DNA from: Blastococcus sp. KM273128
GTDB taxonomy: Bacteria > Actinomycetota > Actinomycetes > Mycobacteriales > Geodermatophilaceae
DNA: 37,743 nucleotides
Assembly (NCBI RefSeq): GCF_021698975.1
Contig: NZ_SSXA01000035.1
Span: forward strand, 1 to 37,743
Direction: 5' to 3'
Shown here: positions 16,854 to 27,621 of the stretch, one piece after another
Position numbering within the stretch: the stretch's first letter is position 1
Layout: each line of letters opens with the position of its first letter
Notes under the pieces: generated by a model
Databases searched by the model: none
The model's input: the letters and a program-made list of their open reading frames with translations, nothing else
Told to the model about the DNA's origin: nothing
Made by a program: the position numbers and the translations under genes

Positions 16854-17959
16854 GCCGGGGCGAGGAGCGCCAGCAGCAGGTAGGCCGCGGCGGCCGACGG
16901 CAGCAGCGAGTCCAGCCGGTCCATGATCCCGCCGTGGCCGGGCAGCAGGTCGCCCATGTCCTTGATGCCGAGGTCGCGCTTGATCAGCGACTCGGCGAGG
17001 TCGCCGACGGTCGCCGAGACGGCGAGCGCGGCGCCGAAGAGCAGCCCGCCCCACCAGGGTGCGCCCAGCCCGAGGACCAGGACCGGGGTGGCCACCAGCA
17101 TGCAGGCGAGCACGGACCCGGCCATGCCCTCCCACGACTTCTTCGGGCTGATGGACGGCGCCATCGGGTGCCTGCCGAACAGCACGCCGGCCGCGTAGCC
17201 GCCCACGTCGCTGGCGATGACCGTGGCGATGAAGGCGAGCACCCGCACGGCGCCGTCGTCGGGCACGAGCAGCAGGACGGCGAAGCCGGCCAGGAACGGC
17301 ACGTAGAGGGCGGTGAGCACGCCGGCGGCGGTGTCCCGGCGGTAGCCGACCGGACCGCCGGCCAGCCGCCACAGCAGCACGGCGAGGGCGGTGAGGAGGA
17401 AACCGGTGAGCAGGCCCGTGGGCCCGCGCGTCCAGGCCAGCCCCTCCATGGCGAGGGCGCCCACGAGCAGGGGGACCAGCGGCGCGGAGAACCCACCCTT
17501 CGCCAGCGCCCGCGTGAGCTCGACGACGGCGACGAGGATCGCCACGACGAGCACGCCGAGGAACGCCGGGCGCCAGAGGAACAGCGACAGCAGGATGACC
17601 GCGACCAGCCCGACGCCGACGCCGACGGCCGCGCGGAGGTTGCGCCCGGCGCGGCTCACCGGCTGCTCCGTGGTGGGCAGCGCCGCGACCTCCTCGGGCA
17701 GCGGCATCGCCGTCGCGGTGGGGGCGTCGTCACCGGCAGGCGCGGCATCGCCGGGCTCGGCCTCGTCGGACACCCGCTCGTCGGGCACCGGGACCGGTGC
17801 CCGCGACGGCAGCGGCGGCAGCGGGCGGGAGGCCGCGACCGGCACCGGGCCGGTGTCGTCGCCCCGCCGGTGCCCGCCCGGTCGCGGCTCACCGGCCCGG
17901 GGGAACGGCTGTCCCCCCGGGCGCAGGGAGCCAGGGCGGTCGGCGGGAGGAGGTGTCAT
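16850..17959 (-). CDS. cdsA: Phosphatidate cytidylyltransferase (CDP-diglyceride synthase)
   Basis: Makes CDP-diacylglycerol from phosphatidic acid and CTP, the precursor of PI, PG and cardiolipin. A 369-residue protein; about 100 N-terminal residues are a Pro/Asp-rich disordered cytoplasmic tail, followed by eight or so TM segments. The family signature SLIKRDLGIKDMG through PGHGGIMDRLD is at about 324-350 and complete. The gene follows frr by 22 bp in the conserved pyrH-frr-cdsA order. The long N-terminal tail is common in actinobacterial CdsA. Confidence 0.96.
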   Translation of the reverse strand: MTPPPADRPGSLRPGGQPFPRAGEPRPGGHRRGDDTGPVPVAASRPLPPLPSRAPVPVPDERVSDEAEPGDAAPAGDDAPTATAMPLPEEVAALPTTEQPVSRAGRNLRAAVGVGVGLVAVILLSLFLWRPAFLGVLVVAILVAVVELTRALAKGGFSAPLVPLLVGALAMEGLAWTRGPTGLLTGFLLTALAVLLWRLAGGPVGYRRDTAAGVLTALYVPFLAGFAVLLLVPDDGAVRVLAFIATVIASDVGGYAAGVLFGRHPMAPSISPKKSWEGMAGSVLACMLVATPVLVLGLGAPWWGGLLFGAALAVSATVGDLAESLIKRDLGIKDMGDLLPGHGGIMDRLDSLLPSAAAAYLLLALLAPA

Positions 17960-17981
17960 GGGAACGGCGGCCGCGTTGGGG

Positions 17982-18539
17982 TCAGACCTCGAGCAGCTCG
18001 GTCTCCTTGTTCTTCATCGCCTCGTCGACGTGCGCGACGTGCTGCGCGGTGAGGTCGTCCAGCTCCTTCTCGGCGCGCCGCACGTCGTCCTCGCCGGCCT
18101 CGCCGTCCTTGGCGATGCGGTCGAGCTCCTCCTTGGCGCGGCGGCGGATGTTCCGGATCGCGACCTTGGCGTCCTCGCCCTTCGCGCGGGCCTGCTTCAC
18201 CAGGTCGCGCCGGCGCTCCTCGGTGAGCTGGGGGAAGACCACCCGGAGGATCTGGCCGTCGTTGGTGGGGTTCACCCCGAGGTCGCTGTCGCGGATGGCC
18301 CGCTCGATGGCCGTCAGCTGGCTCATGTCGTAAGGCTTGATCACCGCCATCCGCGCCTCGGGCACGGTGATCGAGGCCATCTGCGGCACCGGGGTGTAGG
18401 CCCCGTAGTAGTCGACCACGATCTTGCTGAACATCGAGGGCGTGGCCCGGCCGGTGCGGACCGAGCCCAGGTCCTCCCGCGCCACCGAGAGGGCCTTGTC
18501 CATGCGCTCCTCGGCGTCGAGCAGGGTGTCGTCGATCAC
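17982..18539 (-). CDS. frr: Ribosome recycling factor
   Basis: Splits post-termination ribosomes together with EF-G. Its 185 residues and ATG start ([17 protein letters not shown]) match the family length and N-terminus. The helical bundle residues [16 protein letters not shown] and the C-terminal KKELDDLT-like helix are present. It lies 68 bp downstream of pyrH and directly before cdsA, in the usual order. Confidence 0.98.
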   Translation of the reverse strand: MIDDTLLDAEERMDKALSVAREDLGSVRTGRATPSMFSKIVVDYYGAYTPVPQMASITVPEARMAVIKPYDMSQLTAIERAIRDSDLGVNPTNDGQILRVVFPQLTEERRRDLVKQARAKGEDAKVAIRNIRRRAKEELDRIAKDGEAGEDDVRRAEKELDDLTAQHVAHVDEAMKNKETELLEV

Positions 18540-18607
18540 GGCTTGTCCCTCCTGCGGCGGTTCTCGTCCGCCGACGTCCTCGTCTGTGCCCGATCGTGCT
18601 GCCGGCG

Positions 18608-19387
18608 TCAGGCCGGCTGGCTGATCAGCGTGCCGATCCTCTCACCTGCGGTGGCGCGGGCGATGTTGCCGTCGCTCAGCAGGTCGAACACCACGATCGG
18701 CATCCGGTTGTCCATGCAGAGGCTGATCGCGGTCGCGTCGGCGACCTTGAGCTGCTTGGCCAGCACCGTCGCGTAGTCCAGGTCGCGGTACATGACGGCG
18801 TCGGGGTTGGTGCGCGGGTCGTCGTCGTAGACGCCGTCGACCCCGTTCTTGCCCATGAGCAGCACCTGGCACTCGATCTCCAGGGCCCGCTGGGCGGCGA
18901 CGGTGTCGGTGGAGAAGTACGGCATCCCGGCACCCGCGCCGAAGATGACCAGCCGCCCCTTCTCCAGGTGCCGGATGGCCTTGCGCGGGATGTAGGGCTC
19001 CGCGACCTGCCCCATCGTGATGGCCGACTGGACCCGCGTCTCCAGCCCGGCCTTCTCGCAGAAGTCCTGCAGCGCCAGGCAGTTCATGACCGTGCCCAGC
19101 ATGCCCATGTAGTCGGCCTTGGTGCGGTCCATGCCGGCCTGGGAGAGCTCCGCCCCGCGGAAGAAGTTGCCGCCACCCATCACGACGGCGACCTGCGTGC
19201 CCCGCGCGACGACCTCCGCCAGCTGCTCCGCGATGCCCTTGACGATGTCGGCGTCGACACCGACCTTGCCACCACCGAACGACTCACCCGAGAGCTTCAG
19301 CAGCACGCGCTGGTAGCCGCTCCCGTCGGCGGGCCGGAAGGCGGTGGGGGCGGACAGCGGCGCGGTGGTGTCGGTCAACGGTTCCAT
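18608..19387 (-). CDS. pyrH: UMP kinase
   Basis: Phosphorylates UMP to UDP with ATP; a hexameric amino-acid-kinase-fold enzyme. 259 residues from ATG19387. The phosphate-binding [17 protein letters not shown] and the later [19 protein letters not shown] are intact. TTG19378 is an alternative start with AGGG 11 nt upstream; both keep the catalytic core. The frame is open to 19492 but that region contains the tsf terminator. It lies 141 bp downstream of tsf. Confidence 0.97.
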   Translation of the reverse strand: MEPLTDTTAPLSAPTAFRPADGSGYQRVLLKLSGESFGGGKVGVDADIVKGIAEQLAEVVARGTQVAVVMGGGNFFRGAELSQAGMDRTKADYMGMLGTVMNCLALQDFCEKAGLETRVQSAITMGQVAEPYIPRKAIRHLEKGRLVIFGAGAGMPYFSTDTVAAQRALEIECQVLLMGKNGVDGVYDDDPRTNPDAVMYRDLDYATVLAKQLKVADATAISLCMDNRMPIVVFDLLSDGNIARATAGERIGTLISQPA

Positions 19388-19475
19388 CCCTGGGGTGGTG
19401 TGGTGGGGCTGTCGGTGGGTGATCCTGCCGGATGCCGGTGGCCGGCTCTCGTCGAGCGGAGGCGTCCGCACAGAC

Positions 19476-19510
19476 GACCGGCCCCGTCCCACAGGGGAAC
19501 GGGGCCGGTC
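19476..19510 (-). terminator. Hairpin terminator after tsf
   Basis: GACCGGCCCCGT (19476-19487) and ACGGGGCCGGTC (19499-19510) form a perfect 12-bp stem with an 11-nt loop, starting 19 bp beyond the tsf stop. The run after it on the minus strand is not T-rich, fitting the I-shaped terminators of high-GC actinobacteria. It separates rpsB-tsf from pyrH-frr-cdsA. Confidence 0.75.
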
Positions 19511-19528
19511 ACCGGTACCGGGTGCGGC

Positions 19529-20344
19529 TCAGGCCTGGCCGACCTCGAAGCGCGCGAAGCGCTCCACGGTCAGGCCGGCCTCGTCGACGATCTGCTTCAC
19601 CGTGCGCTTGGGCTCGGTGATCGACGGCTGCTCGAGCAGGACGAAGTCCTTGAAGTAGGCGTTGACCCGGCCCTCGACGATCTTGACGATCGCCTGCTCG
19701 GGCTTGCCCTCCTCCTTGGCGGTCTGCTCGGCGACGCGACGCTCGGTCTCGACCGCCTCGGCCGGGACCTCGTCACGGGTGAGGTAGCGCGGCCGCGCGG
19801 CGGCGATGTGCATCGCCAGGCTGCGGGCGGCGTCCTCGCTGCCACCGGAGTACTGCACGGCGACACCGATGGCCGGGGGCAGGTCGGTGGCCCGCTTGTG
19901 CAGGTAGGTGGCGGTGGTGCCCTCGAACGCGACGAACCGGCTGAGGACCAGCTTCTCGCCGATGCGGGCCGACTCGGCCTCGATCAGCGCGGCGACGGTC
20001 CGGCCGTTGTCCTCGGTGGCCAGCAGCGCCTCGGCGTCCGCCGGCTTGCTCTGCAGGCCGATCTCGATCAGCCGCTCGGCCAGCGCGACGAAGTCGGCGT
20101 TCTTCGCGACGAAGTCGGTCTCGCAGTCGAGTTCGAGCAGGGCGCCGTCCTTGCTGACGACGACACCGTTGGTCGTCGAGCGCTCGAGGCGCTTGCCGAC
20201 GTCCTTGGCACCCTTGACGCGGAGCAGCTCGACGGCCTTGTCGTAGTCGCCGTCGGCCTCGGTCAGGGCCTTCTTGCAGTCCATCATGCCGGCGCCGGTG
20301 GCGTCGCGGAGACGCTTGACGTCGGCTGCGGTGAACTCAGCCAT
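19529..20344 (-). CDS. tsf: Elongation factor Ts
   Basis: Nucleotide exchange factor for EF-Tu. 271 residues, the short actinobacterial form. An N-terminal UBA-like domain has [15 protein letters not shown] (about residues 12-26), and the EF-Tu contact motif TDFVAKN follows at about 80. ATG20344 starts 89 bp after the rpsB stop. The two genes share a transcript across an intergenic hairpin at 20397-20428. Confidence 0.98.
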   Translation of the reverse strand: MAEFTAADVKRLRDATGAGMMDCKKALTEADGDYDKAVELLRVKGAKDVGKRLERSTTNGVVVSKDGALLELDCETDFVAKNADFVALAERLIEIGLQSKPADAEALLATEDNGRTVAALIEAESARIGEKLVLSRFVAFEGTTATYLHKRATDLPPAIGVAVQYSGGSEDAARSLAMHIAAARPRYLTRDEVPAEAVETERRVAEQTAKEEGKPEQAIVKIVEGRVNAYFKDFVLLEQPSITEPKRTVKQIVDEAGLTVERFARFEVGQA

Positions 20345-20396
20345 GTCACTTCCTCAGTGGTCAGTCGGTGGTGCGGGAGGTGGTGCGGGCGTGCCG

Positions 20397-20428
20397 CGGC
20401 GCCGCCCCCGCGAACGGGGGCGGCGCCG
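20397..20428 (-). terminator. rpsB-tsf intergenic attenuator hairpin
   Basis: A 14-bp perfect GC-only stem (20397-20410 with 20415-20428) closed by a CGAA tetraloop, 5 bp past the rpsB stop. It would partly end transcription between rpsB and tsf. A terminator-like attenuator at this junction is known in E. coli. Confidence 0.65.
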
Positions 20429-20433
20429 GGTGA

Positions 20434-21369
<936 letters not shown>

Positions 21370-21677
21370 CTCGCAGCCTCTCTGCTTCCGCGCGCGACCG
21401 TGGCCGCGCGGATTCCGGTTGTCGCGGGCACCGGGTGGTGCACCGCCCTGGCGTCCTGCGGCGCCACTCACCCGGCTGGGCCGGGACCGAGGTGGCGACT
21501 GCCCCGCCGACCGGCGGGAAGAGGACGCGCGAAGTCGACCCGCTCGCACGGGACGCACCCGACAGCATACGCGTCGTCGAGGGGGCTCCGTCCCGCCGGC
21601 CGTCCACAGCCCGCGCGGGCGTCCACACGGCCCGGCCACCTCGGTCACCGGGCGCCGCCTGCGACCAGCATCGGGGG
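21370..21677. promoter_or_regulatory. rpsB leader / divergent M23 upstream region
   Basis: A 308-bp stretch between rpsB and the M23 gene. On the rpsB side a stem CCGCGCG/CGCGCGG (21388-21394 with 21405-21411) lies 19 nt before the rpsB ATG, and GCACC/GGTGC (21428-21441) forms a second. A TATGCT (minus strand, 21564-21569) could be a -10 box, giving a leader of about 190 nt, but no good -35 was found. Autogenous control by S2 is only a possibility. No promoter was recognised for the M23 gene. Confidence 0.3.
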
Positions 21678-22211
21678 ATGCCCCGTCCGCTGGTCGCGCT
21701 GCTCCTCGGTCTGGTCGTGCTGGCCGGCGTCGTCCCCGCGACGGCGGCGCCGATCACCGTCGTCGCGTCCCACCCGGAGTCGTCCTGGAGCGCTCCCCTG
21801 CCCGGCGGTCCGGTGGTGACCCGCCCGTTCGACCCGCCACCGCACCGCTACGGGCCCGGGCACCGCGGGGTCGACCTGGCGGCACCCCCCGGCTCCCCGG
21901 TGCTGGCGGCCGGGAACGGGGTCGTGGTCTTCGCCGGGATGGTCGCGGGGCGCCCGGTGGTGAGCGTGGACCACGTCGGTGGGCTGCGGACGACGTACGA
22001 ACCGGTCAGATCATCGGTGGGTGCGGGGCGCCCGGTCGCCCGCGGCGAGCCGCTGGGCGTGCTGGAGCCCGGCCACGACGGCTGCCCGGTCGCGGCCTGC
22101 CTGCACTGGGGCGCTCGTCGCGGGGAGGATTACCTCGACCCCCTGGCGCTGCTCCGGCCGCCGCGGGTGCGGCTGCTGCCCCTGGACGAGACGACGCGCC
22201 ACCCTCGGTGA
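21678..22211 (+). CDS. Secreted M23-family (LytM-like) peptidase homolog
   Basis: A 177-residue exported protein with a signal peptide (about residues 1-23, VPATA) and an M23 domain, which in active members cleaves peptidoglycan peptides. Zinc-ligand candidates are His62 and Asp66 (HRGVD) and His143 (LHWG). In the final HxH motif the first His is replaced by Cys141 (CLHWG), and Cys136 lies near it, so activity is uncertain; this Cys form occurs in other actinobacterial members as far as I recall. It is divergent from rpsB, as the homologous Rv2891 is in M. tuberculosis. ATG21678 is preceded by GGGGG, closer than ideal. Its stop overlaps the next gene (GTGA). Confidence 0.82.
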   Translation: MPRPLVALLLGLVVLAGVVPATAAPITVVASHPESSWSAPLPGGPVVTRPFDPPPHRYGPGHRGVDLAAPPGSPVLAAGNGVVVFAGMVAGRPVVSVDHVGGLRTTYEPVRSSVGAGRPVARGEPLGVLEPGHDGCPVAACLHWGARRGEDYLDPLALLRPPRVRLLPLDETTRHPR

Positions 22212-22960
22212 GTGAGCAGTCACGCAACGTCCAGCCTCCGCCGGTGTGGATGCCCGGGGGCCGGGTCGCCCGGCGCTACCGTCGGGAGGTGCGATTCCGA
22301 CGCAAGCGAGCCGCGAAGCCGGGCTCCGACGAGCCCACCGGCACCCAGCAAGCAGGGGTCGGGCCGACCGCTGCGGGGTCGGCCGCCGGGGGGCCGAGCG
22401 GCGCGGTCGAGCCGACCGGAGGGCCGGAGCCGACCGGCATCCGCCCGCCCGCGGACGTCGAGCCCGGTGCCGGCCCGGCCGGTGCGCAGGGGCCCGCGGA
22501 CGAGCAGGACCCCGACCAGGTGCTCGGCGACCTGCGCCGGGTGGTCGACACCTTCGGCTGGGCGGTGCTGCACGGCGGCGGCACCCCCGGCGAGCCGCGC
22601 TACTCGTACACGGTCGGGCTGGCCGCGTGGGAGCACCCCGAGATCGTCGTGGTAGGGCTCCCCTTCCCGGCCGCGGAGAAGTACCTGAACCTGGTGGGCG
22701 AGGCGGTCCGCGCCGGCGCCCGCTTCGCGCCGGGCACCGCCACGACGGCGCTGACCGACGCCGACTCCCCCGTGGTCTTCCTCCGCGTCGAGGAGACCGA
22801 CCGCCTGACCGTCGTCGAGGAGCTCCACGGCACCGTCGACGCGCTGCAGCTCATCTGGCCGGACTCCACCGGCCGGCTGCCCTGGCAGGAGGGGCACCGG
22901 AACCCGCCCGGCACGCAGCCGCTGCTGGGGCCCCTGCCGGACGTCGGACCGACCGGCTGA
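22208..22960 (+). CDS. DUF4262 domain protein with disordered N-terminus
   Basis: A roughly 250-residue cytoplasmic protein of unknown function. About 100 residues at the start are basic then Gly/Pro/Ala-rich and disordered; the DUF4262 domain follows (about 105-235), with TFGWAVLHGG, YSYTVGLAAWEHPEIVVVGLP and LQLIWPDSTG. GTG22208 overlaps the M23 stop and is translationally coupled, but GTG22289 (MRFRRKRAAKPG) is an alternative start. The family's biochemical role is unknown to me. It ends 30 bp before the whiG stop. Confidence 0.78.
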   Translation: MSEQSRNVQPPPVWMPGGRVARRYRREVRFRRKRAAKPGSDEPTGTQQAGVGPTAAGSAAGGPSGAVEPTGGPEPTGIRPPADVEPGAGPAGAQGPADEQDPDQVLGDLRRVVDTFGWAVLHGGGTPGEPRYSYTVGLAAWEHPEIVVVGLPFPAAEKYLNLVGEAVRAGARFAPGTATTALTDADSPVVFLRVEETDRLTVVEELHGTVDALQLIWPDSTGRLPWQEGHRNPPGTQPLLGPLPDVGPTG

Positions 22961-22990
22961 GCACCGGCCCCGGACGCAGGCCGTGCCAGA

Positions 22991-23791
22991 TCAGGCGATG
23001 TCGGCGAGCTTGGTGCGCAGGTGCAGGACCGCCTTGGTGTGCAGCTGGCAGATCCGGCTCTCGGTCACCCCGAGCACCCGGCCGATGTCGGCGAGGGTGA
23101 GGCCCTCGAAGTAGTAGAGCGAGACGACGACCTTCTCCCGCTCGGGCAGCTGCTCCACGGCGCGGGCCAGCAGCTGACGTGCCTCGCCGTGCTCGGCCAT
23201 CGCCTGCGGGTCGAGCGCGCTGGGGTCCTGCAGGGTGTCGCCGAGGCGCGGGGAGCCGCCCTCGTCGTCGGTGAGCAGCTCGTCCAAGGCGACGACGTTG
23301 ACCAGGGAGAGCTGCCCGAGGAACTTGCGGATCTCCTCGACGTCCATGTCCATCGCGGCGGCGACCTCTTCGTCGGTCGGCGTCCGGTGCAGCGTGCTCT
23401 CCAGCTCGGCGACGGTGCGCTCGAAGGCGCGCGCCTTGACGCGGACCGACCGCGGGATCCAGTCGGTGTTGCGGAGCTCGTCGATGATCGCGCCGCGGAT
23501 GCGCGCCATCGCGTAGCTCTCGAACTTGACCTCGCGGGTGGGCTCGAAGCGGGTGATGGCGTCGATGAGCCCGAAGGTGCCGTAGGAGATCAGGTCGGCC
23601 TGCTCCACGTGCGCGGGCAGGCCGCTGCCCACCCGGCCGGCGACGTACTTCACCAGCGGCGCGTAGTGCAGGATCAGCCGGTCGCGCAGGCCGGCGTCCC
23701 GGCCCTCGACGTACCGCGCCCACAGGTCGGCCAGCACGGCATCGGCGTCCTCGCCGGACTCGCCGATGCGGTGGATGGTTGCCTCAGACAC
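22991..23791 (-). CDS. whiG: FliA/WhiG-family RNA polymerase sigma factor
   Basis: A sigma-28-type factor of 266 residues. Region 2 (about 25-100) is [18 protein letters not shown] followed by the core-binding and -10 recognition segment [17 protein letters not shown] and [19 protein letters not shown]. Region 3 follows, and region 4 ends in [20 protein letters not shown] with the helix-turn-helix [16 protein letters not shown]. In Streptomyces WhiG starts aerial-hypha sporulation and drives whiH and whiI; in motile actinobacteria FliA forms drive flagellar genes. GTG23791 has GAGGAG 8 nt upstream. Its place near xerC-dprA and rpsB is conserved in Streptomyces. A near-consensus target promoter lies at 9798-9825. 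Confidence 0.92.
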   Translation of the reverse strand: MSEATIHRIGESGEDADAVLADLWARYVEGRDAGLRDRLILHYAPLVKYVAGRVGSGLPAHVEQADLISYGTFGLIDAITRFEPTREVKFESYAMARIRGAIIDELRNTDWIPRSVRVKARAFERTVAELESTLHRTPTDEEVAAAMDMDVEEIRKFLGQLSLVNVVALDELLTDDEGGSPRLGDTLQDPSALDPQAMAEHGEARQLLARAVEQLPEREKVVVSLYYFEGLTLADIGRVLGVTESRICQLHTKAVLHLRTKLADIA

Positions 23792-23883
23792 GGTCGCGCT
23801 CCTCGGTCGTGCTGCGCGGGCACCGTCCGTGGTCCCGCGTGGTCCTGACTGCCGCCGCAGCTCCTGCCTCCCGGCCGCACACC

Positions 23884-24822
23884 TCAGGCACGGGGGTGCG
23901 CCTGGGCGTGGACCGCACGGAGCCGCTCGACCGTCACGTGCGTGTAGATCTGCGTCGTGGCGAGGCTAGCGTGGCCGAGCAGTTCCTGGACGGAACGCAG
24001 GTCCGCGCCGCCCTCGAGGACGTGCGTGGCGGCCGAGTGCCGCAGCCCGTGCGGGCCGACGTCCGGGGCGCCCGGGACGCCGGCCGTCGCGGCGTGCACC
24101 GTGCGGCGCGCCTCGCGGGCGTCGAGCCGGCCGCCGCGCAGGCCGAGCAGCAGCGCGGGCCCCGAGCCCGGGCGGGCCAGGGCCGGCCGGCCGCGGGTCA
24201 GCCAGGCCTCCACCGCCCGCTCGGCGGGCAGGCCGTAGGGGACGCTGCGCTCCTTGCGGCCCTTGCCCAGGACGCGCAGCAGCCGCCGCCCGCGGTCGAC
24301 GTCGTCGACGTCGAGGCCGACGAGCTCGCTGACGCGGATGCCGCTGGCGTAGAGCAGCTCCAGCACGACCGCGTCGCGGAGCTGCACCGGCTCCTCGGCC
24401 CCCGCGGCCGTCTCCACCAGCGCCCGCGCCTGCTCGGGCGCCAGCACGTCGGGCAGGGTGCGGTGCGCCTTCGGGCTGACCAGCCGCTGGCCGACGTCCT
24501 CGGGGGTGAGGCCGGCCCGGCGGAGCCAGGCGGTGAACGCCCGGGCCGCGGAGGCGTGCCGGGCGGTGGTCGACCGGCTGTGCCCGCGCGTGCGGCCCTG
24601 GGCCAGCCAGCTGCGCAGGGCGGCGAGGTCGAGGTCGTGGGGCTGGGTGCCGCTGCGCCGGGCGAGGTGGTCCAGCAGCCGGGCCACGTCCCCGACGTAG
24701 CTGCGGACGGTGTTCGCCGACAGGTCGCGCTGCCCGGTCAGGTGCTCCTCGAAGCCGGCCAGCGCCTCGGCCAGCGCGGGCGGCAGCCCGGCGCGGACCT
24801 CGTCGGTGCTGGGGGTGGCCAC
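23884..24822 (-). CDS. xerC: Tyrosine recombinase XerC
   Basis: Site-specific recombinase that resolves chromosome dimers at dif with XerD. 312 residues; an N-terminal SAM-like core-binding domain (about 18-105) precedes the catalytic domain (about 122-305). Catalytic residues are complete: Arg163, Lys187, His258, Arg261, His284 and the nucleophile Tyr293. It follows dprA by 31 bp in the comM-dprA-xerC row, a conserved actinobacterial order. Confidence 0.93.
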   Translation of the reverse strand: MATPSTDEVRAGLPPALAEALAGFEEHLTGQRDLSANTVRSYVGDVARLLDHLARRSGTQPHDLDLAALRSWLAQGRTRGHSRSTTARHASAARAFTAWLRRAGLTPEDVGQRLVSPKAHRTLPDVLAPEQARALVETAAGAEEPVQLRDAVVLELLYASGIRVSELVGLDVDDVDRGRRLLRVLGKGRKERSVPYGLPAERAVEAWLTRGRPALARPGSGPALLLGLRGGRLDAREARRTVHAATAGVPGAPDVGPHGLRHSAATHVLEGGADLRSVQELLGHASLATTQIYTHVTVERLRAVHAQAHPRA

Positions 24823-24853
24823 GGGGGCACCGTCCGTCGGCTCCCGCCGCCGG

Positions 24854-26104
24854 TCAAGGCGCCGCGCCGGGCGGCTTCGGCGGCGGGGCCAGCCGCCAGC
24901 CCCTCCCCGTCCACTCGACGAGCCCGGCCAGCTCCAGGGCCGGCAGCACGCGGAGCACGTCCAGGACGTCGCAGCCCGCGCTCCGGGCCAGCCGCTCGGG
25001 GCTGACGCCCATGCGCACCGGGCAGGCGTCCAGCACGCGGACGGCGACGTCGGAGAGACCGTCCCGCGGCGAGTCCGGGCGCTCCAGCGGCGGGGCCAGG
25101 TCCTCGCCGATGCGCCCGACCGCCTCGACGACCTGAGCCGCCGTCGTCACCAGGACGGCCCCGACCTTCTCGTCGCGGAGCAGCTCGTGGCAGCCCACCG
25201 ACAGCGCGCTGGTCACCGGCCCGGGCACCACCATGACCGGGCGGCCGAGCTTCTGCGCGCGGTGCGCCGTGGCCTGGGCGCCGGAGCGGGCCGCCGCCTC
25301 CACGACCACCGTCCCCCGGGTCAGGCCCGCGATGAGCCGGTTGCGGACCAGGAATCGGTGCCGCAGCGGGGCGCAGCCGGGCGGCCACTCGCTCACCAGC
25401 AGGCCGTCCTCGGCGATCCGGTGGAAGAGGGCGCCGTTGCCCGCCGGGTAGGGGCGGTCCACACCGCAGGAGAGCACCGCCACCGTGGGCGCCCCCGCGG
25501 CCAGCGCCCCGCGGTGCGCGGCGCCGTCGATGCCGAAGGCGCCACCGGAGACGACGGTCCAGCCGCGCTCGCCGAGCTGGTGCCCCAGCTCCCCGGCCAC
25601 GTGCTCCCCGTAGGCGCTGGACGCGCGGGCCCCGACCACGGCGACCGAGCGCTCCGCGAGCTCGTCGAGCCGGGCCGCCCCGCGGACCCACAGCGCCAGC
25701 GGCGGCACCAGCGCCCGCGTGCGGTCGGTCTGGTCCCTGCGGTGGACCGGTTCCTCGGCGACCGCGACCGTCAGCGCGTGCAGCCGGTAGGCGGGCCACT
25801 CGTCGTCCTCGGGAACGAGGAGCCGGGCACCGCACCGCTCGGCACGACGGAGGTCGGCGAGGGTGGCGTCCCCCTCCGCCCGCGCGCCGACCAGCGAGCG
25901 GATGCCGGGCGGCGCGCTCCCGGCCCGCAGCCGCCGCACCGCCTCGACCGGGCCGACGTCGGCCACGAAGCGCCAGAGGTCGACGGTGCCCGGTTCCACC
26001 GCCCGGCTCAGCCACGCCCGCGCCCGGCGCAGCCCCGGGTGAACCACGCCGACCTGCTGCGGCGCCGCGGCGGCGTCCTCCAGGTCCTCCTCGAGCGTGG
26101 TCAC
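24854..26104 (-). CDS. dprA: DNA processing protein DprA
   Basis: Loads RecA onto single-stranded DNA taken up during transformation; also conserved in species not known to transform. 416 residues from GTG26104. A SAM-like N-terminal part precedes the Rossmann-fold domain with [29 protein letters not shown] and the signature [14 protein letters not shown] to RNRLIAGL. The C-terminal winged helix (about 350-410) ends in [16 protein letters not shown]26104 overlaps the comM stop (GTGA). Confidence 0.94.
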   Translation of the reverse strand: MTTLEEDLEDAAAAPQQVGVVHPGLRRARAWLSRAVEPGTVDLWRFVADVGPVEAVRRLRAGSAPPGIRSLVGARAEGDATLADLRRAERCGARLLVPEDDEWPAYRLHALTVAVAEEPVHRRDQTDRTRALVPPLALWVRGAARLDELAERSVAVVGARASSAYGEHVAGELGHQLGERGWTVVSGGAFGIDGAAHRGALAAGAPTVAVLSCGVDRPYPAGNGALFHRIAEDGLLVSEWPPGCAPLRHRFLVRNRLIAGLTRGTVVVEAAARSGAQATAHRAQKLGRPVMVVPGPVTSALSVGCHELLRDEKVGAVLVTTAAQVVEAVGRIGEDLAPPLERPDSPRDGLSDVAVRVLDACPVRMGVSPERLARSAGCDVLDVLRVLPALELAGLVEWTGRGWRLAPPPKPPGAAP

Positions 26105-27621
26105 GCCGCGGCCCGCTGCAGCCGCATGCCGAGGGCCTCGGCGACGTCGTCGGCCGACGGCACGGCACGGCCCGCCAGGTCGGCGACCGTCCACGCGACC
26201 CGCACCACCCGGTCGAACCCGCGCACCGAGATCGACCCTCGCTCCAGCGCCCGCTCCGCCAGCCGCAGCGACGCCCGCGGGACCGCGAACCGGTCGCGCA
26301 GCAGGCGGCCGGGCACCTCGCTGTTGAGCGACAGGCCGGTGCCGGCCAGCCGCGCCCGCGCCACCGCCCGTGCCCGCGCCACCCGCGCGGCGACGACGGC
26401 GGTGGACTCCGGCGCCGGGAGCCCGTCGAGCCAGGCCGCCCGCGTCACCGGCGGCAGCTCGACGCGCAGGTCCACGCGGTCCAGCAGCGGCCCGGAGAGC
26501 CGCGCCTGGTAGCGCCGCCGCTCCAGCGGGCTGCAGGTGCACGCGGTGTCCCCCGCGGCGGTCGCGCACGGGCAGGGGTTCGCCGCCAGCACCAGCTGCG
26601 CCCGGCACGGGAACGTGGCGGCACCGGCGGCGCGCTGGATGGTGACCTGGCCGCGCTCCAGCGGCTGCCGGAGCGTGTCGAGCACCGCCCGCGGGAACTC
26701 CGGCGCCTCGTCGAGGAAGAGCACGCCGCGGTGGGCCCGGCACAGCGCCCCGGGCCGGATCTGGCCCGAGCCACCACCGATGAGCGCGGCCATCGTCGCC
26801 GAGTGGTGCGGCGCCTCGAACGTCGGCCGTGTGACCAGCGGCGCCTCCGGCGGCAGGGTGCCCGCGATGGAGTGGATGGCGGTGACCTCGAGCGCCGCCT
26901 CCTCGTCCAGGGGCGGCAGCAGGCCGGGCAGCCGCTCGGCGAGCATCGTCTTCCCCGCCCCGGGCGGCCCGGCGAGGTAGAGGTGGTGCCCGCCGGCGGC
27001 GGCGATCTCCACCGCCCGGCGGCCGGCGGCCTGCCCGACGACGTCCCCGAGGTCCGGGACGGGCGGCTCCGCGGGCTGCGGACCCCGGACGTGCGGCACC
27101 AGCCGTCCGGCGCCCTGCAGGTGGGCGACGAGCTCGGCGAGAGTGGCGACGGCGAGCACCTCGACCCGGTCGACCAGGGCGGCCTCGGCCGCGTTCGCCG
27201 CCGGGACGACGACCTGCCCGTGCCCAGCCCGCGCGGCGGCGAGCACGGCGGGCAGGACGCCGCGGATCGCCCGCACCGAGCCGTCCAGCCCGAGCTCGCC
27301 CAGCAGAACCAGCCGGTCGACGGCCGCCTCGGGGACCGCACCGGCGGCGGCGAGCACGGCCGCGGCCAGGGCGAGGTCGAAGCCGCTGCCCTGCTTGGGC
27401 ATCGACGCCGGCGAGAGCCCGATGGTCACCCGGCGGACGGGGAACTCGCCGCCGGCGTTGGCGATCGCGGCGCGCACCCGGTCGACCGACTGGCGGACCA
27501 CCGCGTCGGGCAGCCCGACCAGCGCCACCCCGGGCAGCCCGGCGGCGATGTCCACCTCCACCTCGACCATGGCCCCGCGGACCCCGGCGAGCCCGACCGA
27601 CCAGGTGCGGGCGAGCGTCAC
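26101..27621 (-). CDS. comM: YifB/ComM-family Mg-chelatase-like AAA+ ATPase
   Basis: AAA+ helicase that, in naturally competent bacteria, promotes branch migration during DNA integration. 506 residues: an N-terminal ChlI/Lon-like domain (about 10-170), Walker A GPPGAGKTMLAE and Walker B GVLFLDEAPEF in the AAA+ core, a Cys-rich insert (CPCATAAGDTACTCSPLERR) typical of the family that may bind zinc, and the C-terminal Mg_chelatase_C domain. GTG27621 overlaps the yraN stop (GTGA). Confidence 0.94.
   Translation of the reverse strand: MTLARTWSVGLAGVRGAMVEVEVDIAAGLPGVALVGLPDAVVRQSVDRVRAAIANAGGEFPVRRVTIGLSPASMPKQGSGFDLALAAAVLAAAGAVPEAAVDRLVLLGELGLDGSVRAIRGVLPAVLAAARAGHGQVVVPAANAAEAALVDRVEVLAVATLAELVAHLQGAGRLVPHVRGPQPAEPPVPDLGDVVGQAAGRRAVEIAAAGGHHLYLAGPPGAGKTMLAERLPGLLPPLDEEAALEVTAIHSIAGTLPPEAPLVTRPTFEAPHHSATMAALIGGGSGQIRPGALCRAHRGVLFLDEAPEFPRAVLDTLRQPLERGQVTIQRAAGAATFPCRAQLVLAANPCPCATAAGDTACTCSPLERRRYQARLSGPLLDRVDLRVELPPVTRAAWLDGLPAPESTAVVAARVARARAVARARLAGTGLSLNSEVPGRLLRDRFAVPRASLRLAERALERGSISVRGFDRVVRVAWTVADLAGRAVPSADDVAEALGMRLQRAAA

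Noticed and set aside
15602..18052. 816-codon plus-strand frame over the SpoU, DUF952-GNAT and cdsA genes
   Set aside because: Out-of-frame shadow with Arg/Ala/Pro-rich composition; the real genes on both strands explain the interval.
23884..27621. xerC-dprA-comM considered as an integrative-element or competence island
   Set aside because: This order is a conserved actinobacterial chromosomal run, and no attachment site, excisionase or DNA-uptake pilus gene is present.
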